DNA from: Rhizobium sp. AC27/96
GTDB lineage: Bacteria; Pseudomonadota; Alphaproteobacteria; Rhizobiales; Rhizobiaceae
Assembly: GCF_001692325.1 (NCBI RefSeq)
Contig: NZ_LXKN01000010.1
Coordinates: 89,382 to 153,381 of the forward strand
DNA: 64,000 nt
Reading direction: 5' to 3'
Shown: positions 48,541 through 58,516 of the stretch, in pieces
How the letters are laid out: each line of letters opens with the position of its first letter
Position numbering within the stretch: the stretch's first letter is position 1
Notes under the pieces: generated by a model
Databases searched by the model: none
What the model was told of the DNA's origin: nothing
What the model saw: the letters and a program-made list of their open reading frames with translations, nothing else
Translations under genes and position numbers: made by a program

Positions 48541-49068
48541 ATGACGACAATCGTGACTATTCGCAAGAACGGCAAGGTCGTGATGGCTGGTGATGGCCAG
48601 GTGAGCCTTGGCCAGACCGTGATGAAGGGCAATGCGCGCAAGGTTCGCCGCATCGGCAAGGGCGATGTCATCGCCGGTTTCGCCGGTGCGACCGCCGATG
48701 CCTTCACGCTGCTCGAGCGCCTTGAAAAGAAGCTCGAACAATATCCCGGCCAGTTGATGCGCGCAGCCGTTGAGCTCGCCAAGGACTGGCGGACCGACAA
48801 GTATCTGCGCAATCTTGAAGCCATGATGCTGGTGGCCGACAAGAGCGTCACGCTCGCCATCACCGGCAACGGCGATGTGCTCGAGCCGGAACACGGCGCG
48901 CTCGCCATCGGCTCCGGTGGCAACTACGCGCTCGCCGCCGCTCTGGCGCTGATGGATAGCGACAAATCCGCCGAGGATGTTGCTCGCCGCGCCCTCGATA
49001 TCGCTGCCGACATCTGCGTCTACACCAACCACAATGTGGTCGTGGAAACGCTCGACGCCGAAGCCTAA
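48541..49068 (+). CDS. hslV: HslV protease subunit (ClpQ)
   Basis: HslV is the proteasome-like peptidase of the HslUV (ClpYQ) chaperone-protease. After removal of the initiator Met, T2 becomes the N-terminal nucleophile ([20 protein letters not shown]). The 175-residue protein has the core segments [34 protein letters not shown] and [13 protein letters not shown]. HslU follows 45 nt downstream. It diverges from hisB. Confidence 0.97.
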   Translation: MTTIVTIRKNGKVVMAGDGQVSLGQTVMKGNARKVRRIGKGDVIAGFAGATADAFTLLERLEKKLEQYPGQLMRAAVELAKDWRTDKYLRNLEAMMLVADKSVTLAITGNGDVLEPEHGALAIGSGGNYALAAALALMDSDKSAEDVARRALDIAADICVYTNHNVVVETLDAEA

Positions 49069-49113
49069 TTTCCTTTCTTGATTGTTCCTAGCCCTGATAG
49101 GGAAACACGCGAA

Positions 49114-50424
49114 ATGACCACTTTTTCTCCCCGCGAGATCGTTTCCGAGCTCGATCGCTATATTGTCGGCCAGCATGAGGCCAAGCGCGCCGTGGCGATT
49201 GCCCTGCGCAACCGCTGGCGCCGCCAGCAGCTCGAGCCCGATCTGCGCGACGAAGTCATGCCCAAGAACATCCTGATGATCGGCCCGACCGGCGTCGGCA
49301 AGACGGAAATCTCCCGTCGCCTCGCCAAGCTCGCCGGCGCGCCCTTCATCAAGGTAGAGGCCACCAAGTTTACCGAGGTCGGCTATGTCGGCCGTGACGT
49401 CGAGCAGATCGTCCGCGATCTCGTCGAAGTCGGCATCGGCCTGGTGCGCGAAAAGAAGCGCGCCGAGGTGCAGGCCAAGGCGCATATGAGCGCCGAAGAG
49501 CGTGTGCTCGATGCGCTGGTGGGCGCAACGGCCTCGCCGGCGACGCGCGACAGTTTCCGCAAGAAGCTGCGTGACGGCCAGCTGGATGACAAGGAAATCG
49601 ACATCGAAGTGGCCGATACCGGCTCCGGCATGCCCGGCGGTTTCGAAATCCCCGGCATGCCCGGCGCCAATATCGGTGTGCTCAACCTGTCGGAAATGTT
49701 CGGCAAGGCCATGGGCGGCCGCACCAAGAAGGTACGCACCACGGTCAAGGATTCCTACAAGGAACTCGTTCGCGACGAATCCGACAAGCTGATCGACAAC
49801 GAGGCGATCCAGCGCGAAGCCGTGCAATCGGCCGAGAATGACGGCATCGTCTTCCTTGACGAGATCGACAAGATCGCGGCACGCGACGGCGGCATGGGCG
49901 CCGGCGTCTCCCGCGAAGGCGTGCAGCGCGACCTGTTGCCGCTGGTCGAAGGCACGACGGTCTCGACAAAATATGGCCCGGTGAAGACGGACCATATCCT
50001 CTTCATCGCCTCCGGTGCCTTCCATGTGTCGAAGCCTTCGGATCTCCTGCCGGAATTGCAGGGCCGTCTGCCGATCCGCGTCGAGCTGAAGCCGCTGACC
50101 AAGGAAGACTTCCGCCGCATCCTGACCGAGCCGGAAGCCAGCCTCATCCGCCAGTACAAGGCGCTGATGGAAACGGAAGATCTGAAGCTCGATTTCACCG
50201 ACGACGCCATCGACGCGCTCGCTGATGTCGCCGTGCACCTGAACTCCACCGTCGAGAATATCGGCGCACGCCGCCTGCAGACGGTCATGGAGCGCGTGCT
50301 CGATGAGATCTCCTACAATGCTTCGGATCGCGCCGGCGTCTCGGTGACCATCGATGCCGCCTATGTCCGCGAGCATGTCGGCGATCTCGCCAACAACACC
50401 GATCTGTCCCGCTTCATTCTGTAG
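49114..50424 (+). CDS. hslU: HslU ATPase subunit (ClpY)
   Basis: HslU is the AAA+ unfoldase that feeds substrates to HslV. The 436-residue protein has Walker A GPTGVGKT at 57-64, Walker B with FLDEIDKIA, the GYVGRDVEQ pore motif (about 90), an intermediate domain, and the sensor and C-terminal tail ending DLSRFIL, which docks on HslV. The ATG at 49114 gives [14 protein letters not shown]; an earlier in-frame start at 49078 is not family-like. A terminator follows at 50466. Confidence 0.97.
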   Translation: MTTFSPREIVSELDRYIVGQHEAKRAVAIALRNRWRRQQLEPDLRDEVMPKNILMIGPTGVGKTEISRRLAKLAGAPFIKVEATKFTEVGYVGRDVEQIVRDLVEVGIGLVREKKRAEVQAKAHMSAEERVLDALVGATASPATRDSFRKKLRDGQLDDKEIDIEVADTGSGMPGGFEIPGMPGANIGVLNLSEMFGKAMGGRTKKVRTTVKDSYKELVRDESDKLIDNEAIQREAVQSAENDGIVFLDEIDKIAARDGGMGAGVSREGVQRDLLPLVEGTTVSTKYGPVKTDHILFIASGAFHVSKPSDLLPELQGRLPIRVELKPLTKEDFRRILTEPEASLIRQYKALMETEDLKLDFTDDAIDALADVAVHLNSTVENIGARRLQTVMERVLDEISYNASDRAGVSVTIDAAYVREHVGDLANNTDLSRFIL

Positions 50425-50465
50425 CAGGCCGGTAAAGGCGATTTAAAACAGTAAACACTCGACAG

Positions 50466-50503
50466 CGGGCCGTTAACTTTTTAGTTAAGGGCCCGTTTCT
50501 TTG
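50466..50503 (+). terminator. Terminator after hslU
   Basis: Twelve-position stem, CGGGCCGTTAAC paired with GTTAAGGGCCCG (one mismatch), with a T-rich loop, followed by TTTCTTTG. Confidence 0.82.
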
Positions 50504-50585
50504 TTCGGATGGCTTTATTCGGCCAAGATTATCCGTCAGGCAGCCGCACGGAAACATCGGTTGAAACTTCGACAGGACAGCCATC

Positions 50586-51539
50586 TTGCGACGTATACTG
50601 ATCACACTTCTTCTGGCGGTCGTCAGCCTCTCCTGGATCCCCGCCTATGCGGAGGCCGCGACGGCGGTGCCGCCTGGCAACCGCAATGCCGAGCAGCCGC
50701 CGGTTCCCGGCGCCTCCGTGCGTCGCACCCGTGGCACCAATTCCACCTTCGACCGCAAGTACCAGAAGGTGCGCGAGCTCTTGGCGACCGACACCAAGCT
50801 GATGTCGAAGATCAAGTCGACGGCGCGGGCCTATGGCATCGAACCGATCCATATCATCGGCGCGCTGGTCGGCGAACACACCTACAATGTCGATGCCTAT
50901 GACGGCCTGCAGTCCTACTACGTCAAGGCTGCCTCCTATGCCGGCCAGAGCTTCCGTTTTGCGTATGACGGCGAAAATGTTGATGATTTCATCGCCCGGC
51001 CGCAATTCGACGTCTGCAAGAGCAAGCGGGATTCCTACAGCCTCTGGACCTGCCGCGACGATGTCTGGGAAGATGATTTCCGCGGCAAGACGGTCGGCGG
51101 CAAGTCCTATCCCGACAATCGCTTCAGCGCCGTTTTCTTTCAGCCTTTCTATGCAGGCCAAACCTTCGGCCTCGGCCAGGTCAATCCGCTGACGGCGCTC
51201 GAGCTGTCCGATCTGGTCAGCAGCACCTCGGGCATTCCGAAGCTGAACGAGAAGGATGCGGGCGGCGTCTACAAGGCGATCATGGATCCTGACTTGTCGC
51301 TGGCCTTCGTGGCGGCGTCGATCCGCAAGTCGATCGACGACTACCGCTCGATCGCTGGCGTGGATATTTCGGGCAATCCCGGCATTACCGCCACGCTCTA
51401 TAATCTCGGCAACACCCGCAAGCGGGCTGCAGCTCTGGCTGCAAAGAACCGAGGAGCCGGGCAGCCGGTCTGGCCGGAAGAAAATTACTATGGCTGGCTT
51501 ATCAATGAGAAGCTGAGCGACCTGAAGTCGCTGCTATAG
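50586..51539 (+). CDS. Exported DUF1402 protein, possible divergent lytic transglycosylase
   Basis: A 317-residue exported protein: signal peptide at residues 1-22 or so (MRRILITLLLAVVSLSWIPAYAEA), then a polar stretch. By motif reading it resembles Slt-type lytic transglycosylases. YGIEPIHIIGALVGEH (E97) looks like the helix carrying the catalytic Glu, GLGQVNPLTA (195-204) like the GLMQI motif, and TLYNLGN (271-276) like AYNAGP. About 75 extra residues lie between the first two motifs. The start is TTG at 50586, with AGGA 9 nt upstream. DUF1402 has no established function; the enzyme assignment is my inference. Confidence 0.85.
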   Translation: MRRILITLLLAVVSLSWIPAYAEAATAVPPGNRNAEQPPVPGASVRRTRGTNSTFDRKYQKVRELLATDTKLMSKIKSTARAYGIEPIHIIGALVGEHTYNVDAYDGLQSYYVKAASYAGQSFRFAYDGENVDDFIARPQFDVCKSKRDSYSLWTCRDDVWEDDFRGKTVGGKSYPDNRFSAVFFQPFYAGQTFGLGQVNPLTALELSDLVSSTSGIPKLNEKDAGGVYKAIMDPDLSLAFVAASIRKSIDDYRSIAGVDISGNPGITATLYNLGNTRKRAAALAAKNRGAGQPVWPEENYYGWLINEKLSDLKSLL

Positions 51540-51624
51540 GTTTTGCGGGCAGCGCTCACCATATCGGGTGCGTGAAGCCGCTGAAGACCAAACAGGAGCC
51601 CGGCTTTCGAGGAGAATTGATCTG

Positions 51625-53019
51625 ATGGACATGATCCCGGAAGCCTTCTCTCCGCCGGCGCCGATCCCGCGCACCGTGCCGCCGTCGCGATTGACGATCA
51701 TACGCACGATCCTGCGGAATCCGCTCGAATTATGGGGCGAACCTTCCTACACGCTCCCTTGGATCAAGACGAAGTTCTTCAACGAGCGGACGCTGATCGT
51801 CAATGATCCCGGCCTGATCAAGTATATTCTGGTCGATAACGCGGCCAACTACCGCATGGCTGATATCCGCCAGCTGGTGCTTCGGCCGATCCTGCGTGAT
51901 GGGCTGCTGACGGCCGAAGGGCCGGTCTGGAAGCGTTCGCGCAAGGCGGTGGCACCGGTGTTCACGCCGCGCCATGCCCAGGGCTTTGCCGGCCAGATGC
52001 TGAGCCAGAGCCTGGAATATGTGAACAAATACGAAGGTGTCGGCGAGGAGGGTGCCACGTTCGACGTCGCTGCCGACATGACCGAACTCACCTTCGCCAT
52101 CCTCGCCGAGACACTGTTTTCCGGCGAGATCGTCACCGAAAGCGAGCATTTCGCCGACGACGTCAACGATCTGCTGCATCGCATGGGGCGCGTCGATCCC
52201 ATGGACCTGCTGCGCGCTCCCGCTTGGGTGCCGCGCATCACCCGCATCGGCGGCCAGAAGATGCTCGACAAGTTTCGCGGCATCGTCCGCAACACCATGG
52301 AGCAGAGGCTCGACAAGATGCGCAGGGACCGCGCCAGCGCGCCCGACGACTTCCTGACGCTGCTTCTGGAAAAGGCCGGCCCCGACGGGCTGACGATGGA
52401 CGAGATCGAGGACAATATCCTCACCTTCATCGGCGCCGGTCACGAGACGACGGCGCGTGCACTCGCCTGGACGCTCTATTGCGTCGCCAACAGTCCGCAT
52501 ACGCGTCAGGCCATGGAAGAGGAAATCGACCGGGTGCTGGCGACGGATGCCGAGCCTGTCACCTGGCTTGACCTCATGCCGAATGTCCGTGCCGCCTTCG
52601 AAGAAGCGATGCGCCTCTATCCGCCGGCGCCCTCGATCAACCGGGCCGCCATCGCAGATGACGAATGGACGAGCCCCAAGGGCGAGCGCGTGACGATAGA
52701 AAAGGGGATCACCGTCCTGATCATGCCCTGGACGCTGCATCGCCACGAGCTCTATTGGGAAAAGCCCCGCGCCTTCATGCCGGAGCGATTTCTTCCCGAG
52801 AACCGCGGCAAGATCAATCGCTTCCAGTATCTGCCCTTCGGCGCCGGTCCCCGCGTCTGCATCGGCGCGACCTTCGCTCTTCAGGAAGCCGTCATCGCCC
52901 TTGCCGTCATGATGCGTCGCTTCCGCTTCGATCCGACCGAAGAGACCGATCCCTGGCCGGTGCAGAAGCTGACGACCCAGCCGCGCGGTGGATTGCCGAT
53001 GCGGGTGACACGTCGCTAA
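51625..53019 (+). CDS. Cytochrome P450
   Basis: A 464-residue haem monooxygenase. The I-helix motif GAGHETTA, the ExxR motif (EEAMRLYPP), the PERF segment (FMPERFLPENRGK) and the haem-binding loop FGAGPRVCIG with ligand C412 are all present. There is no membrane anchor, so it is soluble and needs separate redox partners, which are not in the window. The ATG at 51625 has AGGAG 10 nt upstream. The substrate is unknown; the sequence is closer to fatty-acid or xenobiotic P450s with a CYP102-like layout than to the symbiotic-island P450s, but this is only a general impression. Confidence 0.94.
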   Translation: MDMIPEAFSPPAPIPRTVPPSRLTIIRTILRNPLELWGEPSYTLPWIKTKFFNERTLIVNDPGLIKYILVDNAANYRMADIRQLVLRPILRDGLLTAEGPVWKRSRKAVAPVFTPRHAQGFAGQMLSQSLEYVNKYEGVGEEGATFDVAADMTELTFAILAETLFSGEIVTESEHFADDVNDLLHRMGRVDPMDLLRAPAWVPRITRIGGQKMLDKFRGIVRNTMEQRLDKMRRDRASAPDDFLTLLLEKAGPDGLTMDEIEDNILTFIGAGHETTARALAWTLYCVANSPHTRQAMEEEIDRVLATDAEPVTWLDLMPNVRAAFEEAMRLYPPAPSINRAAIADDEWTSPKGERVTIEKGITVLIMPWTLHRHELYWEKPRAFMPERFLPENRGKINRFQYLPFGAGPRVCIGATFALQEAVIALAVMMRRFRFDPTEETDPWPVQKLTTQPRGGLPMRVTRR

Positions 53020-53106
53020 GACTGTTTTTGCCGCTTGCCAGCTAGCGGCTCAGGCCAGAAGGGTGCAATAACGGCATCACATTCCCTTCAAGAGCTGGAT
53101 ATTTTC

Positions 53107-55110
53107 GTGACGTCTCATTTCCTGCTCGGCATCGACACGGGTGGAACCTATACCGATGCCGTTCTCTTCCATGAAGCCGATGGCGTGATCGCCAAGGCGA
53201 AATCGCTCACCACGCGGCATGATCTGGCCGTCGGCATCGCCGGCGCCGTCGATGCCGTCATTGCCGAGGCAGGCGTTCCGGTTTCGGCCATCGGCCTGGT
53301 GTCGCTGTCGACGACCTTGGCCACCAATGCGCTGGTGGAAGGGCAGGGCGGCCGCGCCGGGTTGATCATGATCGGCTTTGGTCCTGACGACTTGAAGCGC
53401 GATGGCCTGGCGGAAGCGCTTGGGTCCGATCCGGTGCTGTTCGTGCCGGGCGGCCATAACGTTCACGGCAATGAAAACCCGCTCGATCTGACGGCGCTGG
53501 AAGAAGCCTTGCCGGAGTTGGCGAAGTCTGTTTCCTCCTTTGCTGTCGCCGGCTATTTCGCCGTGCGGAATCCGGCTCACGAAATCAGGGTGCGCGACTG
53601 TATCCGTGAAATCTCGCATCTGCCTGTCACCTGCAGCCATGAGCTCTCCTCCAAGCTGGGCGGCCCGCGCCGCGCCCTGACGACGTTGCTCAATGCCCGC
53701 CTGGTCTCGATGATCGATCGTCTGGTCGGCGCTTGCGAAGGCTTTCTGGCCGCGCGCGGCATTGCGGCGCCGATGATGGTGGTACGTGGCGACGGCGCGC
53801 TGATTTCGGCTGCTGAGGCAAAACTTCGGCCGATCGAAACCATTCTGTCCGGGCCGGCCGCGAGCCTGGTCGGCGCGCGCCATCTCACAGGCCTCGACGA
53901 CGCAGTGGTGTCCGATATCGGCGGCACGACGACCGATGTCGCCGTCATGGATGCCGGCCGGCCGCGGCTTGATGCGGACGGCGCTGTTGTCGGCGGCTAC
54001 CGCACCATGGTCGAGGCGGTCGCGATGCGCACCTATGGTCTTGGCGGCGATTCGGAGGTGAAGATCAACGACCGCGGCCTCGTCGTCAGTTTCGATCTCG
54101 GGCCGCGCCGCCTGCTGCCACTGAGCCTTGCGGCTCATGCGCATGGGCCGGCCGTGCTTGACGTGCTGGAGCAGCAATTGCGCGCATCGCACCTTGCCCG
54201 CAATGCCGGCCGCTTCGCGCTGCGCACCGGCTTGCCGGATCATCTGGCGAGTGGGCTTACCGCGCCCGAGCAGGCCCTGTTCGACAGGATTGGTCCAGTT
54301 CCCGTGGCGCTGGACAAGCTGCTGACGATGACCTCGCAGAAGGCGACGCTGGATCGGCTGGTGGCGCGGGGCCTGGTGCACCTGAGCGGGCTCACGCCTT
54401 CGGATGCCATGCATGTACTCGGTCGGCAGAATCAGTGGAATGCTGAGGCAGCGCGGCTTGGTCTGGCGCTGGCGATGCGGCTGAAGGATGGCTCCGGGCG
54501 CCCCATAGCCACGTCCGTCGAAGACCTCGCTCAAAAGATCGTCGATCGCCTCACACGCCAGTCGACCCAAGTCATTCTCGCCGCCTGCCTTGCCGAGGAT
54601 GGTGTTGCCGATCTGGATCCGGCCAGGTCCATCCCGATCGATCGCGCTCTGCGTCGCGTGCCCGGCATCGCCCGCTTCGCCGTTTCGCTCGATCGCCCTC
54701 TCGTCGGACTCGGTGCTTCGGCACCGGTCTACTATCCCGCAATCGCCACGATGCTGGCGACCGAAAGCGCCATTCCCGCTGATGCGGATGTAGCCAATGC
54801 CGTCGGCGCCGTTGTCGGCCAGGTGCGGGCCAGCGCCACCGTCGTCGTCACCATGCCGGAGGATGGCATCTATATTCTGAGCGGTGCCGGCGAAAACCTG
54901 CGGTTCATAGATGAGAACAAGAGTTTCGCCGATGCGCGAACGCGCGCCGTCGAAGCGGCCATGGCGCGGGCGCGGCTCAGCGGTGCCGTGGATCTCGTCG
55001 TCGCGGTGGATGAGCAGGTCGATGCGCCTGAGGTCGAGGGCAATCGCAAGCTGATCGAGGCGCGTTTCATCGCCACCGCCAGCGGCCGCCCTCGGATCGC
55101 CGCGGATTGA
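53107..55110 (+). CDS. Hydantoinase A/oxoprolinase-type ATPase, orphan
   Basis: A 667-residue protein of the HyuA family, ATP-dependent hydrolases of hydantoins, 5-oxoproline or acetone/acetophenone carboxylase type. The N-terminal phosphate loop is GIDTGGTYTDAV, and a second one, VVSDIGGTTTDVAVMD, lies in the middle; STTLATNALVEGQGGRAGLI is also conserved. The GTG at 53107 is preferred because it begins VTSHFLLGIDTGG; an open frame from TTG at 53035 exists. HyuA usually has a HyuB partner next to it, but the next gene here is glcB. What it hydrolyses cannot be told. Confidence 0.88.
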   Translation: MTSHFLLGIDTGGTYTDAVLFHEADGVIAKAKSLTTRHDLAVGIAGAVDAVIAEAGVPVSAIGLVSLSTTLATNALVEGQGGRAGLIMIGFGPDDLKRDGLAEALGSDPVLFVPGGHNVHGNENPLDLTALEEALPELAKSVSSFAVAGYFAVRNPAHEIRVRDCIREISHLPVTCSHELSSKLGGPRRALTTLLNARLVSMIDRLVGACEGFLAARGIAAPMMVVRGDGALISAAEAKLRPIETILSGPAASLVGARHLTGLDDAVVSDIGGTTTDVAVMDAGRPRLDADGAVVGGYRTMVEAVAMRTYGLGGDSEVKINDRGLVVSFDLGPRRLLPLSLAAHAHGPAVLDVLEQQLRASHLARNAGRFALRTGLPDHLASGLTAPEQALFDRIGPVPVALDKLLTMTSQKATLDRLVARGLVHLSGLTPSDAMHVLGRQNQWNAEAARLGLALAMRLKDGSGRPIATSVEDLAQKIVDRLTRQSTQVILAACLAEDGVADLDPARSIPIDRALRRVPGIARFAVSLDRPLVGLGASAPVYYPAIATMLATESAIPADADVANAVGAVVGQVRASATVVVTMPEDGIYILSGAGENLRFIDENKSFADARTRAVEAAMARARLSGAVDLVVAVDEQVDAPEVEGNRKLIEARFIATASGRPRIAAD

Positions 55111-55228
55111 TTGTTTCCCTCAGTGCATAAAACTTTCGAATTATTGCAAAATTGACAGAAGCGAAACGGTGCGCAAAGTGGCAGCATGTGAAAATTGAGC
55201 CGTTAAACGGCCGTGAGGAGCATTTGGC

Positions 55229-57397
55229 ATGAGCCGCATTGAGAAGAACGGGCTGCAGATCGAACCGGTCCTGTATGATTTCCTCGTCAAGGAGGCTCTT
55301 CCGGGCTCCGGCGTCGCCGCTGACACCTTCTTTGCCGGCTTCTCCAAAATCGTCCACGATCTCGCCCCGAAGAACCGTGATCTCCTCGCCAAGCGTGACC
55401 GGATGCAGGTTGCGATTGACGACTGGTATCGCAAGAACGGCGCGCCGGTGGATCTCGCCGCCTACGAAGCCTTCCTTCGCGAGATCGGCTACATCGTGCC
55501 CGAAGGCCCGGCATTTTCGATTTCCACCGCCAATGTCGATCCGGAGATTTCCGAGATTGCCGGCCCGCAGCTCGTCGTTCCCGTCATGAATGCGCGCTAC
55601 GCCCTCAATGCCGCCAATGCCCGCTGGGGCTCGCTCTACGACGCGCTTTACGGTACCGACGCCATTCCTGAGACCGACGGAGCCGAGAAGGGCAGGGGTT
55701 ACAATCCCAAGCGCGGCGAAAAGGTTATCGCCTGGGTGCGCGATTTTCTCGATTCGACCGTGCCGCTTGCCGGCGCAAGCTGGAAAGACGTCACCAGCAT
55801 TGCGGTAAAGGATGGCGTGCTGGCAATCGCGACCAGGGGCGGCGCGGCAGCACTGGCGGATGGCAGCCATTTTGCCGGCTATCTCGGCGATGCCGGCACT
55901 CCCTCGCATATCCTGCTGAAGCAGAACGGCATCCGTATCGAAATCGTCATCGACGCCACCACCGAGATCGGCAAGACCGATCCGGCCGGGATTTCCGATG
56001 TTCGCCTGGAATCGGCGATCACCACGATCATGGATTGCGAAGATTCCATCGCTGCTGTCGATGCCGAGGACAAGGCGGAAGTCTATCGCAACTGGCTCGG
56101 CCTGATGAAGGGCGACCTGACCGAGGAAGTCGCCAAGGGCGGCAAGACTTTCACCCGCCGGCTTAATCCCGATGTCGCCTATACGGCTCCGGATGGCGGC
56201 AGTTTCGATCTGCATTGCCGCTCCCTGATGCTGGTGCGCAATGTCGGTCACCTCATGACCAATCCGGCCATCCTCGACCGTGACGGCAACGAAGTGCCGG
56301 AAGGCATAATGGATGCCGCCATCACCGCCTTGATCGCACTCTACGATATAGGCCCGAGCGGTCGCCGCAAGAATTCCCGCACGGGCTCGATGTATGTCGT
56401 CAAGCCGAAGATGCACGGGCCGGAAGAAGTCGCGTTTGCGGCCGAGATCTTCTCTCGTGTCGAGGATGTGCTTGGCATGCCGGGGAATACCATCAAGATG
56501 GGCATCATGGACGAGGAGCGCCGCACCACGGTCAACCTCAAGGAAGCCATCCGCGCCGCCGGTGAGCGCGTCGTCTTCATCAACACCGGCTTCCTCGATC
56601 GCACCGGCGATGAAATCCATACGTCGATGGAAGCCGGACCGATGATCCGCAAGGGCGACATGAAGCAGGCCGCATGGATCGCCGCCTATGAGAACTGGAA
56701 TGTCGATATCGGCCTGGAATGCGGTCTCTCCGGCCATGCCCAGATCGGCAAGGGCATGTGGGCCATGCCGGATCTGATGGCGGCCATGCTGGAGCAGAAA
56801 ATTGCCCATCCCAAGGCCGGCGCCAACACCGCCTGGGTGCCGTCGCCGACTGCGGCGACGCTGCACGCCACCCATTATCATCGCGTCAATGTCGCCGACG
56901 TGCAGAAGAGCCTGAAGAGCCGCGCCCGCGCCAAGCTTTCCGATATCTTGTCCGTGCCCGTCGCCTCCAGGCCGAATTGGACGGCGGAGGAAATCCAGCG
57001 CGAGATCGACAACAACAGCCAGGGCATTCTCGGCTATGTCGTCCGCTGGGTCGATCAGGGTGTGGGCTGCTCCAAGGTGCCCGACATCAACAATGTCGGC
57101 CTCATGGAAGACCGCGCCACGCTGCGCATCTCGGCGCAGCACATGGCCAACTGGCTGCACCACAAGGTCATCACCGAAGCACAGATCATCGAAACCATGA
57201 AGCGCATGGCCGCCGTCGTCGACCAGCAGAACGCTTCCGATCCGCTCTATGTTGCCATGTCGGGCAATTTCGATGGCTCCATAGCCTTCCAGGCAGCGCT
57301 CGATCTCGTGCTCAAGGGCCGCGAGCAGCCGAATGGCTATACGGAGCCGGTCCTGCACCGCCGCCGTATCGAGCTGAAGGCGAAGCAGGCGGGGTGA
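55229..57397 (+). CDS. glcB: Malate synthase G
   Basis: This enzyme condenses glyoxylate with acetyl-CoA to malate in the glyoxylate bypass or glycolate use. The 722 residues match the usual 720-730 of the monomeric G form. Motifs include [32 protein letters not shown] with metal-ligand acids, [53 protein letters not shown], and the CoA-binding C-terminal region. Isocitrate lyase is not in the window. The gene stands alone, with a repeat and a terminator after it. Confidence 0.97.
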   Translation: MSRIEKNGLQIEPVLYDFLVKEALPGSGVAADTFFAGFSKIVHDLAPKNRDLLAKRDRMQVAIDDWYRKNGAPVDLAAYEAFLREIGYIVPEGPAFSISTANVDPEISEIAGPQLVVPVMNARYALNAANARWGSLYDALYGTDAIPETDGAEKGRGYNPKRGEKVIAWVRDFLDSTVPLAGASWKDVTSIAVKDGVLAIATRGGAAALADGSHFAGYLGDAGTPSHILLKQNGIRIEIVIDATTEIGKTDPAGISDVRLESAITTIMDCEDSIAAVDAEDKAEVYRNWLGLMKGDLTEEVAKGGKTFTRRLNPDVAYTAPDGGSFDLHCRSLMLVRNVGHLMTNPAILDRDGNEVPEGIMDAAITALIALYDIGPSGRRKNSRTGSMYVVKPKMHGPEEVAFAAEIFSRVEDVLGMPGNTIKMGIMDEERRTTVNLKEAIRAAGERVVFINTGFLDRTGDEIHTSMEAGPMIRKGDMKQAAWIAAYENWNVDIGLECGLSGHAQIGKGMWAMPDLMAAMLEQKIAHPKAGANTAWVPSPTAATLHATHYHRVNVADVQKSLKSRARAKLSDILSVPVASRPNWTAEEIQREIDNNSQGILGYVVRWVDQGVGCSKVPDINNVGLMEDRATLRISAQHMANWLHHKVITEAQIIETMKRMAAVVDQQNASDPLYVAMSGNFDGSIAFQAALDLVLKGREQPNGYTEPVLHRRRIELKAKQAG

Positions 57398-57418
57398 TAC
57401 TTTCCCTCGGTCGGAGGC

Positions 57419-57567
57419 CACCTCGATCCTTCGAGGCCTTGTCGTCTGTGCTGACGCTTTGACGGCAAGGCACCTCAGGATGAGGTGGAGAGAGTCTGCT
57501 GGCAGGGAAAAGATCAGCCCTCATCCTGAGGTGCGCAGCCGAAGGTGGAGCCTCGAAGGACGAGGGC
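57419..57567. repeat. Inverted-pair intergenic repeat, copy 2
   Basis: Left arm at 57419-57488 (CACCTCGATCCTTCGAGGCC, then CACCTCAGGATGAGG) and right arm at 57518-57567 (CCCTCATCCTGAGGTGCG, then CCTCGAAGGACGAGG) are inverted versions of one element. It is related to the pair at 21101-21282. Both pairs sit just after a plus-strand gene and just before a bidirectional terminator. Confidence 0.75.
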
Positions 57568-57605
57568 GGGTGGGCGGCATGGCATCGACCGCAGTCCCCC
57601 AAAAC

Positions 57606-57640
57606 AAAAAAGCCGGGTTCATCGCGAACCCGGCTTTTTG
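57606..57640. terminator. Bidirectional terminator between glcB and the L,D-transpeptidase
   Basis: Ten-base-pair stem AGCCGGGTTC/GAACCCGGCT with a 5-nt loop, flanked by AAAACAAAAA and TTTTTG. Confidence 0.92.
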
Positions 57641-57661
57641 AATTCCAGATACCAGCAATGA

Positions 57662-58336
57662 TTACTGGATAACGACGACCTTGGTGCTGCGGCCCGGCAG
57701 GACGCGGCTGTAGAGATCGATGACGTCCTGATTGATCAGGCGGATGCAGCCCGAGGAGGCAGCGGTGCCGATGGAAGCCCATTCCGGCGTGCCGTGCAAG
57801 CGGAACAGCGTGTCCTGGCCCTTGTCATTGTAGAGATACATGGCGCGCGCGCCGAGCGGGTTCGAAAGCCCCGGGTTCATGCCGCCATCGACATACTTGG
57901 CGATTTCCGGACGGCGGACCGCCATTTCCTTCGGCGGATGCCAGTTCGGCCATTCCTGCTTCCAGGCGACGTAGGCGGTGCCGGACCAGGAGAAGCCCTG
58001 CTTGCCGACGCCGATGCCGTAGCGCATCGCTTCGCCATTGCCGAGAATGTAGTAGAGGTGGCGTTCGCGCGTGTTGACGATGATGGTGCCTTCAGCCTCG
58101 TCGGACTTGTAGGCAACGATCTGGCGGCGGAACTGCGGCTTCACCTTCTGGATCGGGATCGCCGGCAGCTCGAAGCCGTTATCGCTCGTCATGCCGTAGT
58201 CGCCATCGAAGGTCTTGATGGTGTCGGCGGCGGAGTTTGCGGTGGCGGACGGCGCGGCTGCGGCAGTGGTGGCATAGCCAGCCGACGCGAGCATTGCGAC
58301 AAGGCCGAGTGCAGTCATAGCATTACGGATGCGCAT
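57662..58336 (-). CDS. Periplasmic L,D-transpeptidase (YkuD domain)
   Basis: L,D-transpeptidases crosslink peptidoglycan through meso-DAP or attach proteins to it. The 224-residue protein has a signal peptide (about residues 1-28, NAMTALGLVAMLASAGYATTAAA). The YkuD domain starts near residue 85 (GTIIVNTRERHLYYIL), with catalytic H181 (FRLHGTPEW) and C197 (SSGCIRL). Rhizobiales rely heavily on such enzymes at the growing pole. The ATG at 58336 is chosen because the signal peptide follows; an upstream ATG at 58384 would add a polar extension. It has its own terminator. Confidence 0.94.
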   Translation of the reverse strand: MRIRNAMTALGLVAMLASAGYATTAAAAPSATANSAADTIKTFDGDYGMTSDNGFELPAIPIQKVKPQFRRQIVAYKSDEAEGTIIVNTRERHLYYILGNGEAMRYGIGVGKQGFSWSGTAYVAWKQEWPNWHPPKEMAVRRPEIAKYVDGGMNPGLSNPLGARAMYLYNDKGQDTLFRLHGTPEWASIGTAASSGCIRLINQDVIDLYSRVLPGRSTKVVVIQ

Positions 58337-58516
58337 GGAAGACTCTTGAAATTTCGTGGCAGGGGAAGGATGACTATTGATCATCTTTGTCTACGGTTTA
58401 TTTTCCATTAAACTAAACTTTGCAAGCTGCTGCGGGGCTACAAAAATAGCGCCGGCGCGCAAATTAGAGGGACATGGTTTTTTTGCAACAATGCTTGCCT
58501 GTCCCCGAGGCAATTC

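Noticed and set aside
48388..50376. A 662-codon open frame on the minus strand opposite hslV and hslU.
   Set aside because: It is the antisense shadow of two certain genes in high-GC DNA; the product is rich in Ala, Arg, Asp, Gly and His with no known motif.
50473..50488. A TTAA...TTAA pair resembling a CtrA binding site after hslU.
   Set aside because: The spacing is 8 rather than 7 bases, and the sequence is part of the terminator stem.
53035..53106. TTG at 53035 as start of the hydantoinase-A-type gene.
   Set aside because: It would add 24 residues unlike the family; GTG 53107 lies directly before the conserved GIDTGGTYTD segment.
55067..57421. A 784-codon open frame opposite glcB.
   Set aside because: It exactly covers malate synthase G on the other strand, and the composition is that of an antisense frame.
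58469..58505. GGGACA and TGTCCC arms upstream of mmcB, considered as an SOS-type operator.
   Set aside because: The arms are only 6 bp and 25 bp apart, and neither matches GTTC-N7-GTTC.
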